NCBI GenBank assembly: GCA_002812745.2
Contig: NCSJ02000322.1
Location: forward strand, 1-47,384
DNA: 47,384 nucleotides
Reading direction: 5' to 3'
Source of the DNA: Scytalidium lignicola
Lineage: Eukaryota; Ascomycota; Leotiomycetes
In this document: in pieces, positions 34,330 to 44,467 of the stretch
How the letters are laid out: each line of letters begins with the position of its first letter
Position numbering within the stretch: the first letter of the stretch is position 1
The notes under the pieces: model-generated
The model's input: only the letters and a program-made list of their open reading frames with translations
What the model was told of the DNA's origin: nothing
Databases searched by the model: none
Translations under genes and position numbers: made by a program

Positions 34330-36465
34330 TCATACGAGATGGAAATCTCTAATATCTAGACCGATACCTCTCAAGCACTCGGATGTGAGTCTAGGATCCC
34401 ACCAAGTCCTTTTTCCAGTCGCAGTATTCTCAAACCAAAGCCGTCTCATGGTCCCATATGCATCGAATTCATGCTCGTGTGGCTCCTGCCAGTTTCCTCC
34501 ATATCGTACCCGCCACCCTAGCGGCAGCGCTAGACGACCAAATCGAGGGTCATGTTGTGTTACGAAGTTTCCATTCACGTTGATGTATACAGTGACAGTG
34601 AACCCGTCAATTATTCTGAATCTCCTTACCCACCCATATGGCAGAGGTCCTAGAATGGCCTCGGACCACATGAGGCCATGTACATAACACTCTCCAACCA
34701 TGATTCTTGCATTAGCAAGACCATGCTGAGCGTTTTCTACACCTGTTCCAGATCCGCGCTTTCTATTCTCAGCGGGACGGAATAAAATTGGAGTTGCGCA
34801 GCCAAGAACTACAGCCACCTGGTCTCCAGGCCGAGCAGTATCAGGACATAGTCCAATATAACCTTCCCTCGTCGTAAAGAAAGCTCGGCCAGGTAACATG
34901 GATTGCAAGTAATCGACATAATATGCTGTTGACGGCTCTGTCTTGCCTTCTATAACAGAAATCATAAATGCTCGTTTACAGTCTTCTAGTGACAAGAAAT
35001 TCCCTGAGTTTGGTGGTACAGCATCCTTTGTATAGCCAGATATCAGCGTGCTAACAAATGCATCGAGTAATGCACCACCTGCTACATAAGAAGAGGCGAA
35101 GAGATTCAAAGGTTCCCAAGTGTGTGCTATTGCGAGGATCTCCGGTACTCGTGCTGCATGCGAGACTGGCTCAGTGACATGCGTGATAGTGGCAGTAACC
35201 AACCCTCTTATTCTCAAAGAATTAGTTGATTCAACATACGCAGCCTCATGTTCAGATATTCCTGAAGCATCGCAATATTGTATAAAGTCTGCTGGATTTG
35301 GCACAGATAGGTCAGGAATCCAAGAAGGAAGGTTCAAGGTTGATGTCGTGTTCCGAAGCGTGCTGAAATGGAACAGCGTCAAACGGGGCGTCCTCCGCAC
35401 ATGACGCACAGCGAAATCTTTGTAGATATATTCAACATCCTTTGAGTAGTCCGGTTTAATATCCATGCGCTCACGAAGAGGTAGGAGGGAAAGAATAGCA
35501 TATATTCGATCTCTCGGGTCAAAACAGTGAGAGAACTTCGTTGCGTCGAGGAGTGTAAGTAGATCGATAGACATATCTCGCATGTCCCCTGTAACTAACG
35601 CGATCCTCTTCATATCCTTTCCATCAATGAGATCGGATATATGGGTGAACTGGGTTACTTGTTTCCACACCCAAAAGAAGCCCGCTTTGAAAGTGTGCCA
35701 TTGCAGTTCGTGATGCCCAATCTTGATAACCGCTTTCTCAGCCAGACCAATCTCTTGAACGACCCATAGCCTAGTAAACCATATTCTCCGTAAAATGCTT
35801 CTTACAGCAATCCAATTCAACACCTTTTCTCTCAAAGCCTTCGGGTTCTTCTCTAGCAGATCCGTCGAACTTCCGGGTTTGACAGACATGATAAACTTGT
35901 CCTCGGGGAGCTCGATATCCTGTCCGATCTCCACAAAGGTCTTCACAGCCAGTGAACCCAGATCACCGTCTGGCCCCAACCACACCACTACACGAACTGC
36001 ATTCCTGAAAATATCTCCCATGAACCCCACTTCAACACTCCGTTCAACCAGATCATCCTGATTGATACAAATACAATCAACCCAAAGAATCCGGCATGCA
36101 TCCGGTAGACGTAAATGCCGAAGAGCAACAGATAAGTTTTCTGTAATCGCCAACGTCGTTATCGGTGGTCCGGGAGACATTCCAGTATCTTGCCTTGAAC
36201 TTGGATGCACTATTATGGGTGGCCCTGGGAGGAGGCTCTTGAGGGCATCTTTATGGGGATTCTTCTCTACCACGATGCTCTCCCGCCGTTCTGGTGAGCC
36301 CCATACATATGATACTGCTTCGTATTTCACCTTTTCTGGAGAATACTGTGTGTGGAAAATATCAACGTGAATATCTGATTCGGGTAGACCAGGCCATAAT
36401 GTGAGGAGACGGATATCTTTGAGTTTCTGATCCGTCCGGAGTGGCGCGTATTTATAAGGCGCCAT
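34330..36465 (-). CDS. HET-domain (heterokaryon incompatibility) protein with C-terminal WW-like domain
   Basis: A single exon of 711 residues, ATG at 36465. The N-terminal 200 residues carry the HET domain blocks: YEAVSYVWGSP, then LSVALRHLRL followed by ILWVDCICINQDD, and VRVVVWLGP and RLWVVQEI further on. HET domains occur in fungal proteins that trigger cell death when unlike individuals fuse, and in many others of unknown role. The middle follows the usual long HET C-terminal region (GYIGLCPDTARPGDQVAVV). Near residues 647-693, LPLGWRVRYG, then an insert of about 18 residues, then RLWFENTATGKRTWWDPR, match the WW-domain pattern (GW, F-x-N, T-x-x-T-x-W-x-x-P). The WW call is from pattern and the insert is unusual. 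The gene is convergent with the AT-hook protein, with 144 bases between their stops. Confidence 0.9.
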   Translation of the reverse strand: MAPYKYAPLRTDQKLKDIRLLTLWPGLPESDIHVDIFHTQYSPEKVKYEAVSYVWGSPERRESIVVEKNPHKDALKSLLPGPPIIVHPSSRQDTGMSPGPPITTLAITENLSVALRHLRLPDACRILWVDCICINQDDLVERSVEVGFMGDIFRNAVRVVVWLGPDGDLGSLAVKTFVEIGQDIELPEDKFIMSVKPGSSTDLLEKNPKALREKVLNWIAVRSILRRIWFTRLWVVQEIGLAEKAVIKIGHHELQWHTFKAGFFWVWKQVTQFTHISDLIDGKDMKRIALVTGDMRDMSIDLLTLLDATKFSHCFDPRDRIYAILSLLPLRERMDIKPDYSKDVEYIYKDFAVRHVRRTPRLTLFHFSTLRNTTSTLNLPSWIPDLSVPNPADFIQYCDASGISEHEAAYVESTNSLRIRGLVTATITHVTEPVSHAARVPEILAIAHTWEPLNLFASSYVAGGALLDAFVSTLISGYTKDAVPPNSGNFLSLEDCKRAFMISVIEGKTEPSTAYYVDYLQSMLPGRAFFTTREGYIGLCPDTARPGDQVAVVLGCATPILFRPAENRKRGSGTGVENAQHGLANARIMVGECYVHGLMWSEAILGPLPYGWVRRFRIIDGFTVTVYINVNGNFVTQHDPRFGRLALPLGWRVRYGGNWQEPHEHEFDAYGTMRRLWFENTATGKRTWWDPRLTSECLRGIGLDIRDFHLV

Positions 36466-37019
36466 AACTAGGGATTCTCATATTCTTCGACAAGACGTAT
36501 CGAATATTTAGTTTACCGTGTAGGAGGCCAATGCCTTAGCACTCGGGTGTGAAGACGACGTCTTCAATGTCTCGCAGTCACACGACAGTTTTTGAGTTAG
36601 TGTTGGTAGGTATGAAAAGGGGCTTTTGAAACTGTACAATAGTTGAAACCGCTGACACGAGGAGTGTGATTTTACCCCAACATGTTGATCAGGCGGACAA
36701 AGAGGAGGTTATGTATTTTTGTTCATTCACAGAGCCTCAGCCTTGTAAAAACTGCATGTGACCACTTCCGGCTTAGTGTCATTAGACCACCCCAGCAGTC
36801 AGCCTTACGTACGGCGATCTGTCGGATCAAGGGGCTCTAGAAGCATTTAAGTTACTTAACATAAAAATCTGGGGCGTTACGGTGATTCCCCGCGCGCCGC
36901 CTCCTTCAACCTAGAAGCCCTGGCATCTACTGCAATTCCTTGCGGATATACAACATTGTCTACTGCGTTGTCAATACGAAGCGACGAAAACTAAGAAATC
37001 GTAGACCTACGAAGTTGAG
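36466..37019. other. Promoter region of the HET gene
   Basis: 554 bases between two minus-strand genes. No gene or strong motif is visible. Confidence 0.4.
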
Positions 37020-37334
37020 TCAAACTTCCATAATATTAACCTCCTTCTCATTCTCCTCAACACCCTTTCCAACTTCAGCTTCCAATTCTTCCACCTTTTT
37101 TCTGTGCCAATCTAGCCTTTTCTTCTCATCTGGAAAAGTTTTCACTACGTCCGCTTCCAAGCGACGGATTCCAGACGACAGCGATCGTGTATTCCCGAGA
37201 TATTCCAATGTAAACATCCCTATGAATCCAGAGACGATAGATGTAATGGGGGTGCGAGGCATTGTCACCGTCAGAAACCACCATATCGCCAGCCAAGTGG
37301 GTGTCGAAGTTCCCGGCAAAAACCAGAATGACAT
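37020..37334 (-). CDS. Small membrane protein with C-terminal coiled coil
   Basis: Single exon, 104 residues, ATG at 37334. Two hydrophobic segments lie at about residues 14-25 (WLAIWWFLTVTM) and 30-46 (ITSIVSGFIGMFTLEYL). From about 52 to 95 a charged heptad-like region (GIRRLEADVVKTFPDEKKR and VEELEAEVGKG) should form a coiled coil. The residue pattern looks like real coding sequence and not chance. A plus-strand open frame overlaps the same bases but is low-complexity and lacks any domain. I do not recognise the family. A mitochondrial or ER small membrane protein is a guess. Confidence 0.5.
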   Translation of the reverse strand: MSFWFLPGTSTPTWLAIWWFLTVTMPRTPITSIVSGFIGMFTLEYLGNTRSLSSGIRRLEADVVKTFPDEKKRLDWHRKKVEELEAEVGKGVEENEKEVNIMEV

Positions 37335-37887
37335 TTCGATATTGAGTCTTATCTTCGATGAAAATGAAGATATCTCTGTATATTTCGAGAATAATTAAAC
37401 TTCCTTATATTGCAGCAAAGCTCTATTTGCGAAGTTCTAATTGTTGAATGATTAACATTTAATAATTGAAGATACTATCTAGGACGATCTTTGGGGCGTC
37501 GAGTAGACCTGTGTTTAGCTATGAAATAGGGGTAGACGGGTAATGCGGCGTAGTAAAGCCACCTGGAGGCTCACAGTAACATCGGCTTGACAAATTATCC
37601 GCCTCCTTTCATCTTTTGGCAGCAATAATTCTTCGGTCCTTTTCTTCATCTACAACGACTCATAACAGTTGCCTACTAAGTCATTATTTAAAGAAAGAGT
37701 CAGACTTCATCGCCTCGTGCGCCAACGCTCCCTTGCTGGTGGCCATTTTTAAAAGTTTACAGTCTCCCTCGTGACCGTCATACAGGGACTGTAAAGCAGC
37801 ATTGTTACGCATATGTAACACATACTTAGCTGCATCTGTGATACTCCACGTATGTGTTGTTTTATTTATGCTTTTCTTAATACCTTT
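37335..37887. other. Intergenic stretch
   Basis: 553 bases between minus-strand genes. Nothing recognisable was found. Confidence 0.4.
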
Positions 37888-39650
37888 CTAATTCTCCTCA
37901 TCATAGTCATTGTTCTTTGCAAGCGCAGTATACATATTCAGATGAGTAGTTCCTAGTGCATATCTTTCTCGGAGATCTTTGATACCGGCCTTATTAGATC
38001 TCTTACTTGCCTTATTATCTAAAAGTTCATCCAAAATCTCCTGAACTCGAGGCACAATCCGCTCAGCACCCATTCTTGCCCCTTCCAAATTTGCCGCTCC
38101 GGGACCTAGCTGGAGTGCAGCAGATCTGCCAGTGAAGAATAACGGCACTTCTCTGTTCCATTGTAAGTCCTCCGTTACACATGGGAGTCCATCCTGAAAC
38201 TTAACCGGATTTGTTTCTTGAAGGGGTTTTAGAAGAGGTGACTTCTCATAATCTGCAACCGCGCCAGTTGCAAAGAAGATGAAATCTATATCTGGTAAGT
38301 CGGGTATAGGAGGTTCCGTTTTTACGCTCCAGGTTTTTGCCTCGGCATTCCATGTTTTCTCGACGATGGTAGTCTGTGTCAATATGGATAATTTCCCATG
38401 CGATCTATGTTGTTCTAGGGCTTTGACATACGCCAGAGGAATGGAACCGCCATTGCGTGCTAATTTGATGATTTCAGAACGCGCCTCAGGATCTGCTGTT
38501 CCCCAGAAATACGCTAGCTGTAGATTCTTGTATTTCGCGACCCATTCCAGCTCTAAATCAAAATGTTTGATCTTGAGATTGCTTCTCATGATCATGAACA
38601 CTTTTGTATATCCATTTCTCACGCATAGGTCTGCGATCTGAGCGCTCGTTAGACCTCCACCTACAACTATGACATAGCTTTCCTTCTCTGCTTTCATTTT
38701 TAGTCCAACGTGTTCTGGTACAGGACCACGCAAAGAAATTTGAGAACTGTGACATGCTCCTTCTTGCTCTTGAGGAGAGATGGGCACCGGTGTAGGTGTT
38801 CCTGGTCCAATTGCAAGCACAACAGCACGAGCCAAGTGAGTCCCAGTTCCTGTGTTAACAATCCAACATCTATCAGGGCTATCGTTGGAGCCATTTGGAC
38901 ACCATTTGATGGATTGGACATCACTTTGCTGCACGACGTTCCCGAGATGATACTTATCCACGCATTTCTGGCAGTAATCTTCGAAAAGTTGAGTTGAAGG
39001 TGTAAAGTAGTCCTGTTTATCTCTCTCATCGATGGATTTGCCGCTGATTTTGCCAAATTAGTAAATGTCATCTAGCATTTCATTTCTCTTCAACTCAAGA
39101 GGTTGCAAGATAAATACCTATGGATCTCCCTTGTAGGCCTCTTTTTCCTCTCCTTCTTCACCTGGTGTTTACTCTTTTCTTTACCAACCACACCTTTGAT
39201 CTCAATCATCTCATCAACCCTCCCATTGGCATATGCAAACTCCTTTAGCCCATCTCGGTCTTGAGGATCGACATGGAAAAACAGTGGACTTCGCAAGGTC
39301 TTTATTTCTAGAGCTTCAAACAGCTTCCTCCACCTGCCTAGGTAAGTTGATGAAGTAGAATCTAGCACTAGAATTGAGTATTTTAAATCCTTCTCATTCG
39401 TTGGTGATATGCTAATATTATCATCTTCTAACAACACTTTCCGTTGCGCCCTCCCCTTCGTTTTAAGTACAGGAACTCTCCCCTTTTGAGAGCGTAACCA
39501 GTGGTAGCGCTGATGCTCTATGTCTGTGAAAAGTGATGATGGAGTGGCTTCTCTCATACGACTTGCGACTGCGAGACCGCATGGTCCGGCTCCGATAATT
39601 AGGACGTCGTGGATAAAAGGGACCTCTGACTTGGGGTCTTCGTTTTCCAT
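37888..39650 (-). CDS. FAD-dependent NAD(P)H oxidoreductase (two-Rossmann flavoprotein)
   Basis: Exons 39650-39118 and 39043-37888 (74-nt GTATTT..CAG intron) give 562 residues; an upstream non-ATG extension is rejected. Near the N-terminus VLIIGAGPCGLAVASR is the GxGxxG dinucleotide fold for FAD. Midway, VVLAIGPGTPTPVP and then VIVVGGGLTSAQIADLC form the second, NAD(P)H-binding Rossmann motif. FIFFATGA, near residue 430, is the ATG motif closing the FAD site. The order and size fit the flavoprotein monooxygenase/thioredoxin-reductase-like superfamily, with some likeness to N-hydroxylating enzymes of the SidA group, but the substrate cannot be assigned. It is divergent from the COG0523 GTPase with a 484-base shared upstream region that carries zinc-response-like motifs. 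Confidence 0.8.
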
Positions 39651-40134
39651 TATGTTCAAAAATCTAGATGGATGAAATTGGTAAACTTAAGATGTGAACG
39701 AACAGATAAGAATAATAATTTAACATAATTTGAATATGCGATCACTCCTTAGAGTTTGTATGTACTCTTACTAATACTTGTCTATGTGGTGATACAACCT
39801 TGATGGCTGTTGACGACCGCAACCTTGATGGTTTGGATTCTAACCTATCAACAACAACTAGTTGTGATTCCATGATTACTATTGGCTAAGACATGGTTTT
39901 ATTTAAAAGGAAAGTGATATTATCTACACCTTGAGGGATTCTAACCATGCGTGGCCGTCAAAGGCTGCACTATGGCGCCCTTCTAGGGGTTAGAGGAGGG
40001 CAGAAACCCTTCAAACTTATTAATTTGCTTACCACTTCTGTACTCCTAAGAAATAATCTAATCTTTCACAAAAGGTTATTATCCATTAAATACAGCAATT
40101 CTCCCATTCCAACTACGTTCTCATTGCTATCAAG
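39651..40134. promoter_or_regulatory. Bidirectional promoter with three ACCTTG(A)-type motifs
   Basis: 484 bases between divergent starts. ACCTTGATGGC (39797), ACCTTGATGGT (39822) and ACCTTGAGGGA (39928) each begin with ACCTTG, the reverse of CAAGGT. The second differs at one position from the yeast Zap1 zinc-response element as I recall it (ACCTTNAAGGT). A 12-bp palindrome, ACAACTAGTTGT, lies at 39854-39865. The motifs lie 200-340 bases before the COG0523 gene. Confidence 0.45.
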
Positions 40135-42094
40135 ATGATTGCGAAAGATATTACCGTAGATGAGGTCCCTCATTCCGAAACCGTGACTAAGAACATTAAG
40201 CAGTTGCCAGTCACTCTTCTATCTGGTTTCCTTGTATATTCACTCTATCCTTTTGTTGAAGTTATGACATCAACTTATAAATTACACAGGGTAGTGGGAA
40301 AACCACACTTCTAGAACATATCTTGAAATCTCCAGACCATGGTCTACGTATTGCTGTTATAGTGAATGACATGAGCACGTCAGTGTTCACTCTACACTCT
40401 ACTTCTATCTTTAAAAGATCTACCAGCTGATAAAATTGACTGCAGACTAAACATCGACGCCTCATTAATTTCTCAACACGTGGTATCCAATAGTAAAGAA
40501 AAGCTGATCCAGCTCCAAAATGGATGTATATGCTGCACATTGCGTGGCGATCTTCTCGAGGAACTTGTCCGACTTGCTCGAACAGACAATGTACAATACG
40601 TCGTAATTGAAAGTACCGGTATCAGCGAACCAATGCAAGTTGCAGAGACGTTCACTACGGAGTTCACAGAGGCTATGATCGAGCAGGGAGGTTTTGACGA
40701 TGGACAGACTGACAATGCCATCATGAAAGAGATGTACGTCAATATCACCTCACTTTCCATGACTGAATTATCGACTGAATATCTGATAGTGCTGATATCG
40801 GTGGCTTGCACAAATTAGCCCGCCTTGACACCACAGTCACAGTTATTGACGCATTCAACTTCTTCACAAACTTCAGCACCGCGGATTTCCTCACCGATCG
40901 TTGGGGAAAAGATGCAGTAACAGCTGAAGACGAACGCACTATTTCCGATCTTTTAGTAGATCAGATCGAATTCGCCGATGTTATCATAGTCAACAAAGTC
41001 GATTCCATCGATGCAAAGACTAAAGCACGGATCTTAGCTATATGCAAGAAACTAAACCCCAGCGCCAAAGTTATCGAAGCTTCATATTCGCGCATTGATG
41101 TAAAAGAGATCGTGCAGACCGGTATGTTTAGTTTTGAGAAAGCCGCAACAGGTGCAGGGTGGTTGAGGAGTCTTCACGAATTAATGCAAAGGGAAGTCGG
41201 AGGCGTAATGAGGATTGCGCCAAAACCTGAGACGGAAGAATATGGAATTTCGAGTTTTGTATATAGAGCACGCAGACCTTTTCACCCCAAGAGGTTATTT
41301 GCCTTGATTCAAGATAAGTTTATTGTTTTGCAGAATGTGGAGCGAGATGAAGACGAAGATGAGGACGAGGAAGACGAGAATGAGGATACGGAGATGGGCG
41401 ATGAACAGGAGCAGACAGATGAGAATGGAAAGGATGAAGACTCGGAAATTGAGGATGAGTTCGAAGGAATGGACTTTGAAGAGGAGATTCCCTCGAATGT
41501 GCGACTCGAGAACAAGCGTAACCACCCAGCCTTTTCTTCCATGCTTCGTTCCAAAGGATTTTTCTGGCTCGCAACTCGTCCCCAACAACATGGCGAGTGG
41601 AGCCAAGCGGGTGGAATACTAACTTTACAAGGAGGTGGACCCTGGTTCTCTGTTATTGACCGATGTAGGTTCTTATCTTTTGTTCCTAGCTTGCTTGATG
41701 ATACTAATCGTTCTATGTAGCTGACTGGCCTGATGACCCGGATGTCGTCAAATCTATTGAAGCCGACTTTCAGGAGCCATGGGGTGACCGTAGACAAGAA
41801 ATTGTATTTATTGGCGAGCATATCAACGAGCAAGCGGTAACAGAGTGCTTTGACAAGGCCCTTTTGACAACTCCGGAAATGAGGAGGTGGGAGAGAATCA
41901 TGCGGCACAAGAATTTAACGGACGAAGAAAGGGACGATAAACTTGCACAGTACTTTGAAGGTGTGTGATATGTTGAAAATCATGTATATTATGGAGAGAG
42001 TATACTAACTAGATGAACAGATGGATTCGAGGATTGGCCTAAAGTCGCGTTGGATCATGATGACGAGGATGGACATATTGGTCACCATCATTGA
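40135..42094 (+). CDS. COG0523/CobW-family GTPase (ZNG1-like metal chaperone)
   Basis: Six exons (40135-40233, 40290-40378, 40446-40733, 40790-41664, 41721-41960, 42021-42094) splice in frame to 554 residues. Motifs: GFLGSGKTTL Walker A at 31-40, the metal-binding NGCICC with Cys90/Cys92/Cys93, [10 protein letters not shown], and the guanine-specificity NKVD. The CobW C-terminal domain ([10 protein letters not shown], then GFFWLATRP) is split by a very acidic insert of about 60 residues (41342-41480). The tail ends HIGHHH. COG0523 proteins use GTP to hand metals, often zinc, to client enzymes; eukaryotic ZNG1 serves methionine aminopeptidase. The N-terminal client-binding CPELVP motif of ZNG1 is not visible here, so the client is open. 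Confidence 0.92.
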
Positions 42095-43085
42095 ACGTTT
42101 TCTCTCGTCGTTTTTGTTCGAACAGTAATACCAAAGAATGTCAAGTAGGACTCTATTCCATTTACAAGATGACTTTGTATGTGATGCGTCATATTCTGTC
42201 CGGGGAATTATCCCTTTCAAAAATATCCCTGCAGTGCTGTGTCCTACCTCAGGTCAGACCGGGGATGTGTGGCTAACTTTGCCGCTGGATAAAAAACTAA
42301 TTAATAGGCAAAGGTAACAGTTTTCTTTAGTTAAACATACGTATAGGGCATATTGTCACTTGATAAAATAATCATGGTTCTCTGAATATGTCACTAACAT
42401 AGCCCTGCCAGACTTATTGGACATGGGAGCTAACCAGGCCATAATGTGCAGAAAGTAGCCTCTCGGAGTACAGAACATCGATACTATCGATAGGCCTCTT
42501 ACCGAAAAGAATTCCTACAGGATTAATAGGACTTAGCAACTATATCTAAATGTCAGTAAAGATATCTCATATTGGACTTGATAGTGTAACTTGTTTTCGA
42601 ATGCTATAGATATGATGAGAGCAATAAGTGGATAGTGCTTGATGTCTTCCAGTAGACAATATCTCTGTTTTCTAGGTTTCTAGCGTCAAATCAATGTAGA
42701 ATCCTTACTCGTATATCGAGAAAGAAATTGCTCTCTGCCAAAGATTGAAAAGTTTCAAATGTACAACACCTCGTCAAAATGTTACCTTAGACACTTATGA
42801 TTATAACATTAGAATACTATCTTACAAGGATATAACGTTGTCAAAAGGACTTACAAGCATTAGAATTGAAAAGGGATTTACTTATGTGGATGTACAAAAT
42901 TCCTTTAGCTAAACTAATGCTATTTACTTAAACTGGTTTAACAACAATACTATTATTGTTAACGAGAATTATAAAGCTTGTAATAAACGACTAGAGATAA
43001 AGTAGAACTTCCTTTCAGAGGCGCTCTGATAATCTTTCAAGACTGCTTTTAAGTTGAAAAATCTTGTTGACCTTTAGATAATAGT
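42095..43085. other. AT-rich gene-free stretch
   Basis: About 1 kb, AT-rich. Short coding-like fragments with many stops occur around 42690-43000 and may be a decayed element, but I could not assign them to any family. Confidence 0.35.
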
Positions 43086-43385
43086 CTAAAGTAACGTGTC
43101 AACAAGTCTTGCAAAACCGCCATCTGGTATGCAGCTAGATCCTGATTGGATTTTATATGTTGTGTCCTCTTCACCACCAAGGTTACGACACTGAAATACC
43201 ACAACCTTCTCGACTGTCCGGAATCCGATATGTGCCTTATGGTCGATGAGCATCCGCATGGTTCTGGCTCCATTCTGGCTTCCCAGGATAGTATAGTACC
43301 CACCGTCTAGTGCCGTATACACCTTGTAACCATTTGGGCTCTCATCTGAGCATGTGAAGCGTCTAATTACAATGGGTTGAATCAT
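43086..43385 (-). CDS. Small hypothetical ORF or gene fragment next to methyltransferase remnant
   Basis: An ATG at 43385 opens 99 codons. The sequence looks coding in composition (KVYTALDGGYYTILGS, IDHKAHIGFRTVEKVVVF) but matches nothing I recognise. It follows the methyltransferase remnant on the same strand and could be a 3' piece of that locus or an unrelated small gene. Confidence 0.3.
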   Translation of the reverse strand: MIQPIVIRRFTCSDESPNGYKVYTALDGGYYTILGSQNGARTMRMLIDHKAHIGFRTVEKVVVFQCRNLGGEEDTTYKIQSGSSCIPDGGFARLVDTLL

Positions 43386-43479
43386 TTGGCCAGATCTGCT
43401 AAAAATGCCACAAAACAGCCTTGCTGTAATCCTACGGGGTGTTTTCCCAGGCTCTCCTTCAGGTCGTCATTGTCTTGCA

Positions 43480-44467
43480 ACCCGACTCCCGCCGCTCTGA
43501 TTCTTCAGTTGGCCTTGAAGGTGCCTCAAAAACGGCAGGATTCCACAACACGTCGTCCCCAAAAATCACCTTGAATGCTTTGCGCTCTGGGCTTCACCAG
43601 CAGCGCGGGACAAGCCCCATAGTAGTAGCATTCAGAAAATTGACTCGGGCGACGGTCGCCTCTGCCAAGGCCCATCGATGTACTTGGTGACGAAGATATT
43701 GGGGTATGTGCTGGTAGAATGGCCAATTTCAAAGACGATCTTACCAGGAGCGAGGAGGCAAGACCAAGTAGCGAAGAGCTTAGCTTGTATTTCTGCATCC
43801 CAGGGGAGATGGCCGAGGACGCGGTGGAGGAGGATCCGGTCAAAATGAGGCTTCTTGGCAGACTTAGTAATCATGCCGACGAAGCTTACTGCACTGCAGT
43901 CCATAACTCAAAAGTCAACACCACTCAGATCCTTTTTCTTCTGCAGAGCAGATCGCGCTAACTGGATCATCTTGGGAGAAAGGCCCACTCCTACAACATA
44001 TCCATCACTGCCAACCAAGTCCTTGCAGCGGAATGCTAGCAAACCAGTGCCACAACCAATGTCTAACACGTTATGTCCTGCTTCTATCTTCGCAAGCTTG
44101 ATCGTGGTAACGTGTTCCTCGTTGATGGCGAGCATGCCACCTGCTCGTCTTTCGCCTTCAGGAAAAGGATGTAATCTAGTAATAGTAATTATTAGCTACT
44201 GTCCTCTATTCAAACTCTATAATATAACGAACTAGAAAACTTACGGACGTTGTGGTAGTTTCCAGTTCTGATTCTTCAATCCTTTGAAGTTTGAACTTTT
44301 TGCCGCGGACGTGGGCTCCCAACACAATATTTTCCTTATCCTCCCGTGGCTGTTGAATTCTTGCGTTTACGCTCCAATATATATCATCATGATATAATTC
44401 ACTGAATCCTGCTGCCTTCCGGAAAGTATGCATCGATTCCGTGGCTGTAATTGAATGGACTTGACAT
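43480..44467 (-). pseudogene. Disabled SAM-dependent methyltransferase gene
   Basis: An intron at 44244-44176 (GTAAGT..TAG) joins NWKLPQRP to LHPFPEGERRAGG. The class I methyltransferase fold follows: VLDIGCGTGLLAF (motif I, SAM glycine loop), VVGVGLSPKMIQLARS (motif II), then VDF, a TGA at 43910-43908, and VMDCSAVSF in the same frame, then FDRILLHRVLGHLPW and LLAPGKIVFEIGHS. After SPESIF a second in-frame stop and frame changes break the C-terminus. The 5' end is unclear: a start at 44467 needs an extra intron. The VDF-stop-VMD junction is exactly where the family reads through, so the TGA is a single nonsense change. Either the locus is newly dead, or it has more than one assembly error. 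Confidence 0.7.

Noticed and set aside
36940..37398. Plus-strand 152-codon open frame over the small membrane/coiled-coil gene.
   Set aside because: Low-complexity Ser/Thr-rich sequence with no domain or ATG context. The minus strand shows helices and a heptad pattern.
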